From Lactifluus volemus (lineage: Eukaryota > Basidiomycota > Agaricomycetes > Russulales > Russulaceae), in the NCBI GenBank assembly GCA_022376515.1, contig WTXI01000441.1:1-25408 (forward strand): a DNA stretch of 25,408 bases, written 5' to 3'. The notes under the pieces were generated by a model that was not told where the DNA came from, did not search any database, and saw nothing but the letters and a program-made list of their open reading frames with translations. A program made the translations under genes and the position numbers. Of this stretch, positions 1 through 11,637 are shown piece after piece (the stretch's first letter is position 1; every line of letters starts with the position of its first letter).

Positions 1-731
1 AAGTCTGCACGAGAGGCAAGGGCAATCTGAACATTTGACTCTTAATCGTCTTCAGATCACTTAATTAGCAGATGTTCATGAGGTATGTACATAGTATCAT
101 TCTGAATAGACAGAGTAGAATTACATGGTCCGCTGCTGGTACGGCCATCGTAGTGGTTACGCAGCATATGCTGGGAGTGCTCTAGGCTTTCATGATAATG
201 TAGTGGAAACCACGGTAGTAGCTCCCATTCCGAGTCTTGGCCCATAATCTTTGATGCAATCATCCGCGGCACAATTCCCAGTACTTCTGCTAATGGCCTG
301 CTAATGGCCATTCCTCTCTCTGCTCTTGGACCCTTCTTCTATGCCATGAGGACGGCACTCGGCATACAGGCCACTACGACCAGGGTCTCCGTGATCAGAG
401 GCCTTTATCTCGGGCTTTGCAGCACCACTGTTAGTACTGTACTACCCATCTATTATAGTGCAGATCCAATTACTAACAACTGGGCATTAGGACATCGATG
501 TCATGCTAAAGGGAGCTGAGCCCATCAACCGCATCAATCTCTGTGACACCATCATCAGATGATGCATCTCATGTCAGGATCAACTTGATTGCAGGGATTG
601 ATACAGTTGATGGGCTCAGCTCCCTTCAGCACAACGTCGATGTGCTTTACCACTGGGTGGTTTTGCCAAAGTTGCGAGATATTCTCTGACCCTGACCATG
701 AGCAGAGCTAGTAGAGATTTGAAGTAGAATC
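1..731. other. Gene-poor left flank, no confident gene
   Basis: Two short overlapping open frames are visible (57-311 minus, 84 codons; 304-519 plus, 71 codons), but neither shows a motif I recognise, a splice pattern or a plausible promoter. The right part holds the palindrome listed separately at 491-645. The stretch is best read as intergenic or relic DNA. Confidence 0.5.
491..645. repeat. Imperfect long inverted repeat (palindrome)
   Basis: The left arm (491-543) and the reverse complement of the right arm (592-645) match over about 53 bp with roughly nine differences, most of them transitions; the core AAGGGAGCTGAGCCCATCAA is exact in both. The spacer is about 48 bp and itself contains the small palindrome CATCATCAGATGATG. 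Read outward in the equivalent frame, both arms encode LKGAEPIN, so the arms look like two inverted copies of a once-coding segment. It could be a foldback element or an inverted duplication. No target-site duplication was found. Confidence 0.75.
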
Positions 732-1078
732 TGTTGGGAGCGCAGCCTCGCAAGGCGCAAGTCGAGTGACGCTTCGTGGTCACACGTCACATGACGCGTG
801 ACACCGACACCCAGAGACTTTCCGCGTTCTACACTAAGTCGTTTTTATTATCCCCTTATAGTTTAATCCCTTCACAATTTGACCTCAGTTGAATTCCCTA
901 TATAGTGTAGACACCGTGTTCACATCACCTCAGTCTTTTCTTTTACAGACTGAGGTTAGTCTCTCCTTCATTTACTTAGTTCTCTGTAACTTACCACTTA
1001 CTCTAGCCTTAGTGTCTCACTCCAATAGAATCCCCTCACTGCCATCGCATACTGCCAATTTTTGAGCCAACAACAACA
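732..1078 (+). mobile_element. Candidate solo LTR of a retrotransposon
   Basis: The segment opens with TGTTGGGAGC and ends in an AACAACA-rich stretch containing CCAACA, which mirrors the TGTTGG start, as expected for LTR ends (TG...CA). Inside are a TATA-like TATATAG (899-905), a hairpin (CCTCAGTCT 928-936 with AGACTGAGG 947-955) and a pyrimidine-rich leader. No gag-pol frame follows on either side, so it would be a solo or orphan LTR. The exact right end (1072, 1075 or 1078) is not fixed and I see no clear 5-bp target duplication, so the call rests on end sequence and internal layout only. Confidence 0.4.
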
Positions 1079-1141
1079 TTCAAGACAACGTTGGCATTTC
1101 TAGTTCCGAGTTAAATCTATCCGGCGATGGGTTGTTACTAG

Positions 1142-1600
1142 GATACAGTCACGTGGGAATGGGATGATAGGTGGGGTTGGTTTGTCCGTCTCATCAACGT
1201 GCACCTCGATTCGCTCGGGGCGGAATATTACCGCGCCAGGCAGATGAAGATACTGGCCAACATTCTGCGCGAGCCCGGATGCAGTGGCGGGATCCTTGCG
1301 GGTGACTTCAACGCCATGTACCCCGAGGATCATGAGCTCGTCGACCAGAACAAACTGGTAGATGCGTGGGTCGCATTGCACGGGAGGGCAGATTCTGATA
1401 AATCTACGTGGAGTGTCGGCGTGGAACGGTCAGACGGATTGGGGCCGGGCAGGTTGGACAAGGTTGCAATGATGGGTTCAAAGGCTATGGAAATGGAACT
1501 CCTCCGCCCTGGTCCTATTGAGGTGCCAAGGCTGGGCGAGAAACCTGTCGAGATCCCTTGGAGTGACCATTGCGGGCTGAGATGCACCTTTGCCATCTGA
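1142..1600 (+). pseudogene. 5'-truncated endonuclease/exonuclease/phosphatase domain (TDP2-like)
   Basis: An open frame from 1142 to the stop at 1598-1600 carries the C-terminal half of an EEP-fold phosphodiesterase: LINVHLDSLG, then GDFNA (the usual GDFN metal/catalytic motif), then GRLDKV, and finally PWSDHCGL (the SDH catalytic His motif). This order is that of tyrosyl-DNA phosphodiesterase 2-like or similar fungal EEP proteins. There is no ATG in frame before the motifs; the frame is closed by TAG at 1139-1141. A neighbouring frame just upstream reads SIRRWVVTRIQ, which resembles the expected preceding strand, so a frameshift is likely. The N-terminal half is missing and the candidate LTR lies directly upstream, suggesting truncation by transposon insertion. 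A functional short protein cannot be ruled out. Confidence 0.65.
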
Positions 1601-2164
1601 ATACTATCAAGCAGGTTTGGGTGGCGCCCTTGATGAGGGATAATTACCTGGTTTATTACCGACTAGGGTGTCGTCGGTGACTTCAGACTTGCTTGCAGAC
1701 AAGGGACTCCAGGTCGAAGAAATTTTACAATTGTGTGCGGGGCATGTTGATGGTTTGTCGCGTACAGACGTAGCAGAGAATTCCCGTAGATGCTTCCAAT
1801 CTATTGAAGGCCCCGAAGCAGAGTTACTGCGATGATTGATATGGGAGGTCACGGTTAAGGCTGATAGACTCGTGAGATGAGTTCGATGAGTTCCATTAGA
1901 CCACAGCGGAGCATAGTATGTGTCCCGGGATCTATTCCTTGGGACAACGCAGTCAGTTCCAAGGTGACAGGTATACCTACCATGCTTGTCAGCCCCCTTT
2001 CGTTTGTCAGTGAGAGTAGTAACAGAGCTCCGTAAAAAAAAATTGGCAGAAGCGCCAGTGATTCAATCGCGATCTTCCGCGTTTGTTACCAGCATATTGG
2101 GACACGTAAATGTTGCACTCTCTTATATGAAAGATTAAGTCAATCAATTTAATCAATTTACGAG
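1601..2164. other. Intergenic, one short unassigned open frame
   Basis: A plus-strand frame is open from 1644 to a stop at 1833-1835 (63 sense codons, no initial ATG) and reads like an acidic, helix-forming peptide with the run LLADKGLQVEEILQL. I do not recognise it. It may be a detached exon or chance. The rest, including an A-rich tract near 2034-2043, shows nothing I can name. Confidence 0.35.
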
Positions 2165-2238
2165 GGCCGACTAGCTCAGTTGGTTAGAGCGTCGTGCTAA
2201 TAACGCGAAGGTCTTGGGTTCGATCCCCACGTTGGCCA
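2165..2238 (+). tRNA. tRNA-Ile, anticodon AAU
   Basis: A full cloverleaf can be drawn without an intron. The acceptor stem pairs GGCCGAC (2165-2171) with GTTGGCC (2231-2237), with discriminator A at 2238. The D arm is GCTC...GAGC. The anticodon stem TCGTG/CGCGA encloses the loop CTAATAA with anticodon AAT (AAU, modified to IAU), which reads isoleucine. The T arm carries TTCGATC; its outermost pair is a T-C mismatch. T runs at 2241-2245 and 2249-2255 are good RNA polymerase III stops. The CCA end is not encoded, as expected in a eukaryote. TGS1 starts only 53 bp downstream on the same strand. Confidence 0.93.
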
Positions 2239-2240
2239 TG

Positions 2241-2255
2241 TTTTTGAATTTTTTT
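2241..2255 (+). terminator. RNA polymerase III T-run terminator of the tRNA
   Basis: Five T residues at 2241-2245 followed by seven at 2249-2255 directly follow the tRNA and fit the oligo-T stop of Pol III genes. They also lie within what must be the TGS1 promoter or 5' leader. Confidence 0.75.
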
Positions 2256-2291
2256 ATTTCTCTCCGTTGACTCTTTTGAATTCGCGTTTCA

Positions 2292-3434
<1,143 letters not shown>

Positions 3435-3540
3435 TAATCGCCACAGAATGAAAAGAAAAAAAAAACGCCTACTATACATATCTAATAAGATATCTATGCT
3501 GTGCTTACCAGGTGGAGAGGGTTGACTACAGATATTCGAA

Positions 3541-4421
3541 TTACGATGGAGGCTCTTCGCCCCCCTTGTCTCGTTCAAATTTTGCGACACGCGCCCGAAT
3601 TGCAGCGCGCCGTTCGTCTCCAAACGTCCGAGCTTCAGCGCGTGCTTGAGCAAGGTTGGCGGACGCGGCGCGATGCCGCGCATCAGGGATCATGGTCAAT
3701 GACAGCAGGGCGGGTGCAAAGCCCACCACGATCGACTAGAACAGAAAATCGCTCAGGAGGACTGCAGGAGAGGGGATGGGAGAGGTGGTGCGCACGGCAA
3801 GTCCGACAACTATGATCACTTGGTCTTTCCATGCCTCATCTGCGCCGTCCATGTTTTCAGTGTCTGCGAATTCTGCCGCCCCACGATGCCGATAGGCCTG
3901 ACGCCGCGCGTGCTGACGTCGGCGGCGGGCGAGCTCTGCAGCGTACGGATCGTCTGCGGAGCCGTCATGGTAAAGGTCCGGATGGGGTTTCCCCCGGAGA
4001 ACGTCGTAGGCTCTGGAGACGGCGTGAAAATGCGCCTGGCGCTCGCTCGCGGGGAAGGCCTGAGCGGCGGTCGAATCTGGATGAAAAGTCCGCGCAAGTT
4101 CGTAATCTGCACCCGGAGCGTGTGGGTCTTTGGGAAGCTAGAAGGAAAGTGGGGCGTACATCGTGCTTTGATTTCGGATTGGGATGCACCTGGAGGTAGG
4201 TGAAAGATCTGATGGGGCGTCGGGTTGCGGTGGGTTGGAAAAGGGAATGGTGACGTGGAGGAGGTGGAGGTAGATGCGAGGCATCTAGAGCCTATGGCAC
4301 GGTGTAGGTGCCAGTAATGACCCGCACTAGGACTCGGATATACACCACCAGGACTCGTCACTTGCGGGTGAAATTTCAACTTGAAGTGCATCGCTCGACC
4401 AAGCGAGAGGGTCAAAGCCAA
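3541..4421 (-). CDS. J-domain (DnaJ/Hsp40) protein with C-terminal membrane helix, probably mitochondrial
   Basis: Minus-strand exons 4421-4160, 4106-3796 and 3735-3541 join in frame to 255 residues; introns are 53 and 60 nt. A J domain starts near residue 66 with NPTPHQIFHLPPGASQSEIK and carries the diagnostic HPD at 96-98, followed by FHAVSRAYDVLRG (helices III/IV). After it comes an Arg-rich segment and, near the third exon junction, a hydrophobic stretch VIIVVGLASIVVGFAPALL that would span a membrane, then a charged helical tail ending in EEPPS. The first 65 residues are rich in Ser, Arg and hydroxylated residues and lack acidic ones, consistent with a mitochondrial presequence. A second in-frame ATG at residue 11 is an alternative start. 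It should stimulate an Hsp70; partner and exact compartment are inferred. It converges with TGS1 and is divergent from the cytidine deaminase. Confidence 0.87.
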
Positions 4422-4519
4422 GATGGATATCTTACATCTTATCTTATCATGATCTCCCGCAACTTAACTTGAACTTGGCCTCCTCCGAGTCAAACCACAA
4501 GTTCATAACCTTGATCTTG
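4422..4519. promoter_or_regulatory. Shared divergent promoter interval
   Basis: Only 98 bp separate the start codons of the J-domain protein (minus) and the cytidine deaminase (plus), so both core promoters must lie here or overlap the coding starts. A TCTTATCTTATCATGATC stretch near 4436-4453 includes GATA-type sites (TTATCT, TTATCA). Regulation is inferred from spacing only. Confidence 0.45.
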
Positions 4520-5217
<698 letters not shown>

Positions 5218-5511
5218 CTCTAGAAGTTATCCCACGGGCTTTCATGTCAGTCATGTGTCCCGTCTCAGCTCAAGTAGTGAATATGAACGATTACTTGCTA
5301 AAGCTAACTCGGGTTGGGTCGTTGTTTATAGCCCACGAACCTCTTTCATCTGGTCCAACTATGTATTCGAGTGCAAGCATGTTCCAACACCAACACAACG
5401 CAACCAGTGAAGCCAGTGAAGTGTTGTGGGTGTGATATCAATGAGCGCTAATGAGTGCTGCAGTTTTAAATCTTATCGGATTAGGCTACCTTTACACTGA
5501 GATAGATGTCC

Positions 5512-7201
5512 ATGACTCTGCTCTGCCTTTTTCTCCATCTCTTATCCCTATTTTCATGCTCAATTTCATACGACCCAGTCAGGGAGTACTCCGGTTCAAC
5601 TTTCTTCGACCGCTGGGATTTCTATGGGAGTTGGGATAATCTTACACTTGGCGAGCTTGTTTGAATTCTTCATCATTTTCCTTCTTAACCCTCTCTTCGT
5701 ACAGGTGATGTTTGGTGGTTGGATCGCACTTCTTCCCTCCAGCAGAATCTGGTCTACATTAACGAGCAGAACCGGGCTATCATCAAAGTTGATAATATTT
5801 CCCAGGTGCCGTTTAATGAGAAAAGAAATTCGGTGCTCATCACTGTCGCCGTTGATCCGGATCAAATATTGATATGATCTCCAGGTTCGAATTACGTCCC
5901 AAGATTTCTACAGCGTTGGAAGTCTTTGGATCATAGACCTGGTGCATCTTCCCTACGGATGTTCGGTACTCTCCTTCTTCCGTCGAGCTTGGTCGTCAAG
6001 GAAATTGACCATCTTCCCGACATAGGTATGGCCAGCATTTTGGAGCAAAGGACCAACATGGCCTGACAACGGAGAGATCGATATTATCGAAGGCGTCAAC
6101 ATCATGGTGAGCTTCTCTTGTCCCCGTGCCGTTGCGGGGCAGCTTGCTGAGATGAAAACAGGGCGCGAATCAGTATGCGCTGCACACATTACCAGGGTGT
6201 TCACAACCTCAAGGCGTATGGCAAACGGGGACGTCCGGCCCTACCGACTGCTCACAACCGAGTGGATGTACAGTCCTTGAAACCAGTCCCAACAGCTACA
6301 ATGAGGGTTTTGCTGCAGCCGGTGGTGGGGTTTGGGCCACCCAGTTTGACGTGGCCGGCATCTTGTGCGTCCATCGGAATTTTCAATTTCCTTGTTCTCA
6401 CGAATGAGTGGTGACATGGTCGCCACAGTATCTGGTTTTGGAGTGTGCGCTTTATCTCTTTTTACATTGGATAAATATCGGTGCTAACATAGTGCGTACA
6501 GCGTGCGAATGTGCCCCAATCGATCCTACAGGCTACCTCAACTTCTTCAATCGATATTTCGGAATGGGGGTCACCGTCTGCGAGCTATCCGGCATTTGGT
6601 TGCAATATTCCTCAATTCTTCTCCGCTCAGCAATTAGTCATAGACATCACTCTTTGTGGCGTATGGTTAGTCGCCGTTTGACTGTCGGAATGTTCGATGA
6701 TCATGTAGTGCTTCTTTTCAGGGCTGGAAATCCAACGGTGTACCACCCACAGTGTACCGATTCTGGGCCTACCGGCCACTGCGTGCGTCCTTCGCTGGAT
6801 CGTATCACCCCTTCCTGACTGGGCTCCATATGCAGTACCACGACAATGTAGTCGGACCAGGCTCGCCCAAATATGACAACGCGTACTTTGAGATCAACTA
6901 CGTGCGCGCTTACACCACGGGCTCACCCGCTCCGACATCATCCCCATCCTCGGTGTTGGTTCACGACAACGGAAGCAGCAGAGCAGTGAGACTTCCAGCA
7001 CCGACCGGTATCTTCTCTGGCCCATTGAATCTGGCCAATACGTCACCGGCGGACGCTGTGACAAGACATGTGGATACGGACAACCAATATATGTTCCTGG
7101 TGCGTCTCGCATTTTTTTGGTGCTCTGCATTATGTTGACGTGGTATTTTTCTCCGCCCTGGGTGGTAGATGGACATAGATGGGCAATCAAAATGTGACTG
7201 A
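5512..7201 (+). CDS. Secreted glycoside hydrolase family 16 endo-beta-1,3(4)-glucanase
   Basis: Exons 5512-5650, 5705-5832, 5885-5965, 6026-6106, 6162-6364, 6429-6444, 6502-6665, 6722-6782 and from 6836 give a clear GH16 domain. A signal peptide ([19 protein letters not shown]) precedes [16 protein letters not shown], the usual start of fungal laminarinase-like GH16. The catalytic GEIDIIEG places nucleophile Glu133, Asp135 and acid/base Glu138; later blocks are [20 protein letters not shown] and [18 protein letters not shown]. It should cut mixed-linkage or beta-1,3-glucans in the cell wall or outside the cell. The first intron appears to use a GC donor (5651). Exon six is only 16 nt. The end is uncertain: reading straight on stops at 7138 (391 residues), whereas an extra 44-nt intron (6955-6998) and one at 7100-7178 give a cysteine-bearing tail ending at 7201 (371 residues). 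Confidence 0.88.
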
Positions 7202-8124
7202 TGTAGCCAGTGATGAACGTCTTCGGATTTCACTTCCAACAAGTTTCGAAAAGCATCGACCTCGCGTTTTACATACCATTTGAAGCTCCCAGCATCTCCT
7301 TCGAGTGGATCGTCTGCTGCGTCGGAACATCTAGCATCGTTGGTCGGCAAGGCCTTTACAGCACAACGTTTTGGGTGTTCTAGACACTGCTTTACATCCG
7401 AGTCGTCCTGACTTTTTCTTCTGTGGTGGCGCTGTGGGATCCTAACGTTACTCCAGAGACGGAAGAAGTACCAAAGGCTAATCTGATCCTAACCTGTATA
7501 GTAGAAATGAAACCATGCATTTATCTTTCACCAAGCCCATGGCTACAGCACATCACGCAGAACCCTCCTCGGCGAAAGAGTTCGCACAGATCGGAGGACA
7601 AAGAATTTCACCTGCGAATAAGGAAAAGCGCCAGGTCCAACTTCCACTTTGCGTTCGCGTCACGTTGTCAGCAGCTCTTACTATACAGGCGACGCAGCCC
7701 TGCCAGTAGGTGTGAGCTGTTCTGTCTCTGTCATGCTTGCTTCTCCGACAAAAACTCCCAAATGCGTTTACTGTATCAAACAGGGTAAATAGGAGCTGTG
7801 GCTGATTCTAAAATTTGGCAAATTGGAAGGGGTGAAAAGGATGAAATACTGTACCATAATGCCCTCATCCCTGGGATCCGGATTACTTCTATGCCACCAA
7901 GGTCACACGCTACACCCCCCTGTCTTCCTGGATCGAGCTCGAGTGGGGGATATGCCGTGTAGCGAGTAAGAGCGCAGATACTAGTAATTGCGAGAACATT
8001 TGCCGTGTGAGGCTAGGGTTGTATTATAGCTGTGGGCGGGCTCTGCTATATACACAGGACTCCTACGTACGTCCAACGTATAGACAAGCACCGAGATATA
8101 ACCATCCGATTGCAGACTAGCTCC
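7202..8124. other. Intergenic, no confident gene
   Basis: Short open frames exist on the plus strand (7213-7383, 56 codons beginning MNVFGFHFQQ; 7515-7709; 7423-7788) and on the minus strand (up to 7350), but they overlap one another, lack recognisable motifs and show no joining splice sites. The stretch contains the 3' ends of the GH16 gene and the GCV1 gene, which converge here. A GC-rich 3' part (7910-8050) shows nothing I can name. Confidence 0.45.
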
Positions 8125-9787
8125 TCAACCCCTCCAGTAACGCGTCGTCACAAATGGCATTGGTGAAACAACGGCCGCACGGATTTTTTTACGCACTTCT
8201 ACCGCAAGTGCGGTCCCTTTCTTGTGAAAACCGGACTTGACGTACGCCATGGCGAGGTTTTTCCCTACTGTGGGAGAAAGTGGGATGCCTGAAGTTACGA
8301 CTCCTACGCATACTCAGCAAACTAATTTAATCGTCCGCGGAAAGCACACACCTATTTCGTCTGATGTTCCAGGTGCGAGTATCTTCGCACCCTCTACAGA
8401 GAGAAAATAGCTATTGTATTACTAATAAGGCCGGGATGATAAAAGAGACTACGTACGACGTGCAGGGGCATCCTCGACGATTAGCCCTATGCGTCGCCTC
8501 GGTGGCCCGTCTTTCAGCTGGTTCAGGACTTTTTCAGAGCCCATAAAGCCCCCTGTAGCGCGACGATCTTTGCCAATGACCCAGGAAAGACCAGCCTCGA
8601 CAGGCGTTATGCTCTCGTCCAGGTCGTTGCCGTACAGACACATCCCCGCCTCCAGTCGCAAAGAATCGCGTGCGCCCAAACCAGCGAGTTGAACAGGTGA
8701 ACGGAGGAGAGCCGAAGCGAGGAAGGTAGTGTGGGCGGGCGGAACGGAAATCTAGGCAGGTTGTATCAGAAGGTAGTAAGCGTTCAAAGGTTGCAAGAGT
8801 CGATCCGCGTGCGCAAGAAACGCGAAAAAGAGAGAGGGTTGAGACTTACCTCGAAGCCATCCTCACCGGTGTACCCGCCGCGCGCGACGTGCACATTGAG
8901 ACCCTCAAGTGGAACAAACGCACTCCTTCCGAACGTCAAGGCGCGCAGATCGTACGAAGTCAGGGCCTGCAGGTGGTCCGCCGCCGCCGGACCTGTTTGG
9001 CTCAATAACGCGGATCTCGAAACCGCGGACGTTTGACATACCTTGCAGAGCAAGAAGGCCCCACCCATCTAATACTTCGTGTTCGACCTTGCCATCCTTT
9101 GCGCGCTCACTGGCATTCCATTCCGCCAGACGGGCGGCAAACCAAGCCAAGTCCTCCGCGCGCCTCCCCGCGTTCGTAACTACATAAAAGGCGTCCGACG
9201 CGTGTTTTGTAATCACCGTGTCATCTATGATTCCCCCATTTTCGTTGAGGAGTACAGACAGGGTCGACGAATATGGGGCTAGGGTCGAGAGCGAGGAGGG
9301 AGTTAACCATTCCAAGAATTGAGTCGTTGTGGCGCCACGAAAACTATACGTGGTTGTTTCAACGCGGTGAAGTCAGAAAGCGACAGTTGACAACGCCTAC
9401 TTTGATTGTACCATGTGTCCTACGTCAAATAGTCCGGCACTCTGTCGTACGTGCTGATGACTTGCAACTGCGCAAAGGTCAAAAAAAGAGGAAAATATGA
9501 AGAGAAAGCAAAAAAGAACCCTGGCCGACGTTGCCATACACCAGGGGCATATGATAACCCGCAAATGGAACCATCTTTCCACCATGCTGAATGTGAAAAT
9601 CATAGAGCGCAGTCTTTCTCAGTGGCTTGAAGAGGGTGTCAGCTTACAAACGAGGGGGGGAAGGACAGCGAATAGCACTTACAGTGGACGTTGTCGCCAA
9701 CTTGCGAAGTCGCAACAACTGAGATGACTGGGGGACATGACGATGGGGACTTGGACTTAAACTGAGGATACGACGTTGCCAGATCAT
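8125..9787 (-). CDS. GCV1: Aminomethyltransferase, glycine cleavage system T protein, mitochondrial
   Basis: Eight minus-strand exons join in frame to 412 residues: 9787-9683, 9625-9520, 9467-9401, 9343-9042, 8992-8850, 8751-8457, 8393-8352 and 8303-8125. The enzyme takes the aminomethyl group from lipoyl H protein and passes the carbon to tetrahydrofolate, releasing ammonia, in the mitochondrial matrix. The first 35 residues ([14 protein letters not shown]...) are basic and Ser-rich, a matrix-targeting presequence. Then come [26 protein letters not shown], the [10 protein letters not shown] block, GGIIDDTVI (folate site), [31 protein letters not shown] and the C-terminal [16 protein letters not shown] and KNLAMAYV blocks. 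Introns are 48-98 nt. The start was chosen because it alone keeps the presequence in frame with exon 2. It lies 139 bp downstream of the alpha-tubulin stop on the same strand. Confidence 0.94.
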
Positions 9788-9926
9788 GGCCGCAAGTTGA
9801 ACAGGGCGGGACCTCGGCAAAGGTGACGGCGCGAGTCGGCGATAAGATTAGATTTATCTTTTCATCTCATCAATCCAATCGAGTGCGTGTATACAGCGAA
9901 ATTATCAAACGGGTGGCATAACACGC

Positions 9927-11637
9927 CTAGTACTCCACTTCCTCTTCCACATCCGCAGAGTCAACCCCAACTTCTTCGTAGTCCTTCTCGAGCGCGGCCA
10001 GGTCCTCCCGGGCCTCTGAGAACTCGCCCTCTTCCATGCCCTCACCGACGTACCAATGCACGAAAGCCCGCTTAGAGTAGAGAAGGTCAAATTTACGATC
10101 CAGTCGGGTCCACGCGTCGGATATGGCCGTCGTGTTGGACAGCACGCAGACACTTCTTACCACGCGGGCAAGATCACCATCAGGAATGTGCGCGGGCGGT
10201 TCGTTCGAGATGCCTATCTTGAAGCCTGTAGGACACCAGTCCACGAACCGGATTGTGCGGCGGGTCTTCAAATGGGCTACGGCAGCGTTGACATCTTTGG
10301 AGACAACGTCGCCGCGATAAAGCAGGGCACAAGCCACTGAGACCAAATTATCAAAAAAAAAGAGGTTCACGATTCAACGTTACGACGACGTACTGTATTT
10401 TCCTTCCATCGGGTCGCAATTGATCATCTGACTGCCACGTTGGAAGCAAGCGGCGGTGATGCTGGCAACGTCGTTCATCTCGTGTTGAACTCGATCGACG
10501 GGCACGATCGGAGAAAGCGTGGCAAGAGGAAAGTGAATTCGCGGAAAGCTGCAAGTGCAACGGCTGATTAGGCAAATTTGGGTTTTCAACAGAAATGGAA
10601 CAAAACGACAAACGGGACAAGATTCGTTTGGAATTCATTTAGATCGACATTCAAGGAACCGGTAAAGCGAAGAGAAACAGTAATCGAAGAGACCACTTGG
10701 GCAATCAGACGATTCAAATTCGTGAAACTTGGCTGCGAGATCCCAAGGTACTTCTTACAGATCCCAAAGATCGCTTCATTGTCAACCTGAAACAATTAGT
10801 TTGATACCAAAGTTCGTGCAAAGGAGATCTACTGACCATAAACGAGCAATCGGCATGTTCCAGGGTCGTGTGAGTCGTCAACACAGAATTGTACGGTTCG
10901 ACGACTGAATTGGCCAACTGAGGTGCGGGATAAACGCAGAACTCGAGCTTTGACTTCTTCCCGTAGTCTGTAGAGAGGTGTTCCAGCAATAGGGCACCGA
11001 GACCAGAGCCGGTACCGCCACCAAAGGAATGAAAAACAAAGAATCCCTGGAGACCAGTGCAATTATCTGCCAGACGGCGAATCTTGTCAAGGATAATGTC
11101 AATCTTCTCTTTTCCAACCGTATAATGTCCGCGCGCATCTAAAGAGCCATTGAAAAATGTGTCCCACTCAGGTTGGAAGAAGGGCAAGAGCGGCATATAC
11201 TCACAGTTACTCGCAGCGTCTTCTTTCCCAGTGATCATCGTCTCTGGATGGAAGAGCTCACGATACTTGCCCGTTCGGACTTCATCGATCACATTTGGTT
11301 CGAGATCGATGTAAAGAGAACGTGGGACGTATTTCCCCGATGCCGTTTCGGAAAAAAAGGTGCTAAAACCATCAGCACCGTTCCCCCGTACGGCATCGCC
11401 GCCCTGAAGACGGCCATCCGGCTAAGCGATAGGTTCAACGTTAAGCGTGTCAGTTATATCCTATTCGACACAGAATGTCGAACTCACGCCCAGCCCGTGC
11501 TCGGCGGTGTACAGCTCCCCTGTAGAATGCGTCGAGTCAATAGAGCAAATGAATGCGTATCGCCACAACGACTTACAACAAGCATTCCCGATCTGCACTC
11601 CTGCCTGACCGACGTGCACAGAGATGACCTCGCGCAT
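9927..11637 (-). CDS. Alpha-tubulin, divergent isotype
   Basis: Seven minus-strand exons (11637-11577, 11519-11488, 11421-11205, 11138-10837, 10786-10614, 10548-10394, 10336-9927) give 449 residues, the standard alpha-tubulin length. It forms the alpha/beta dimer of microtubules. [24 protein letters not shown] starts it; the GTP signature GGGTGSG is at 143-149, the catalytic T7-loop Glu of alpha-tubulin is present in NEFQTNL (Glu255), and the tail ends EEVEY with a terminal Tyr. The product departs from usual sequences at normally conserved places: [47 protein letters not shown] and the loop around residue 40, which lacks Lys40. No stop or frameshift breaks it. It is probably the second, less conserved alpha-tubulin known in several basidiomycetes; which isotype cannot be told without alignment. 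Confidence 0.95.

Noticed and set aside
3820..4203. Plus-strand frames of 122-127 codons
   Set aside because: Antisense to exons of the J-domain gene, which has a clear HPD motif and splice sites.
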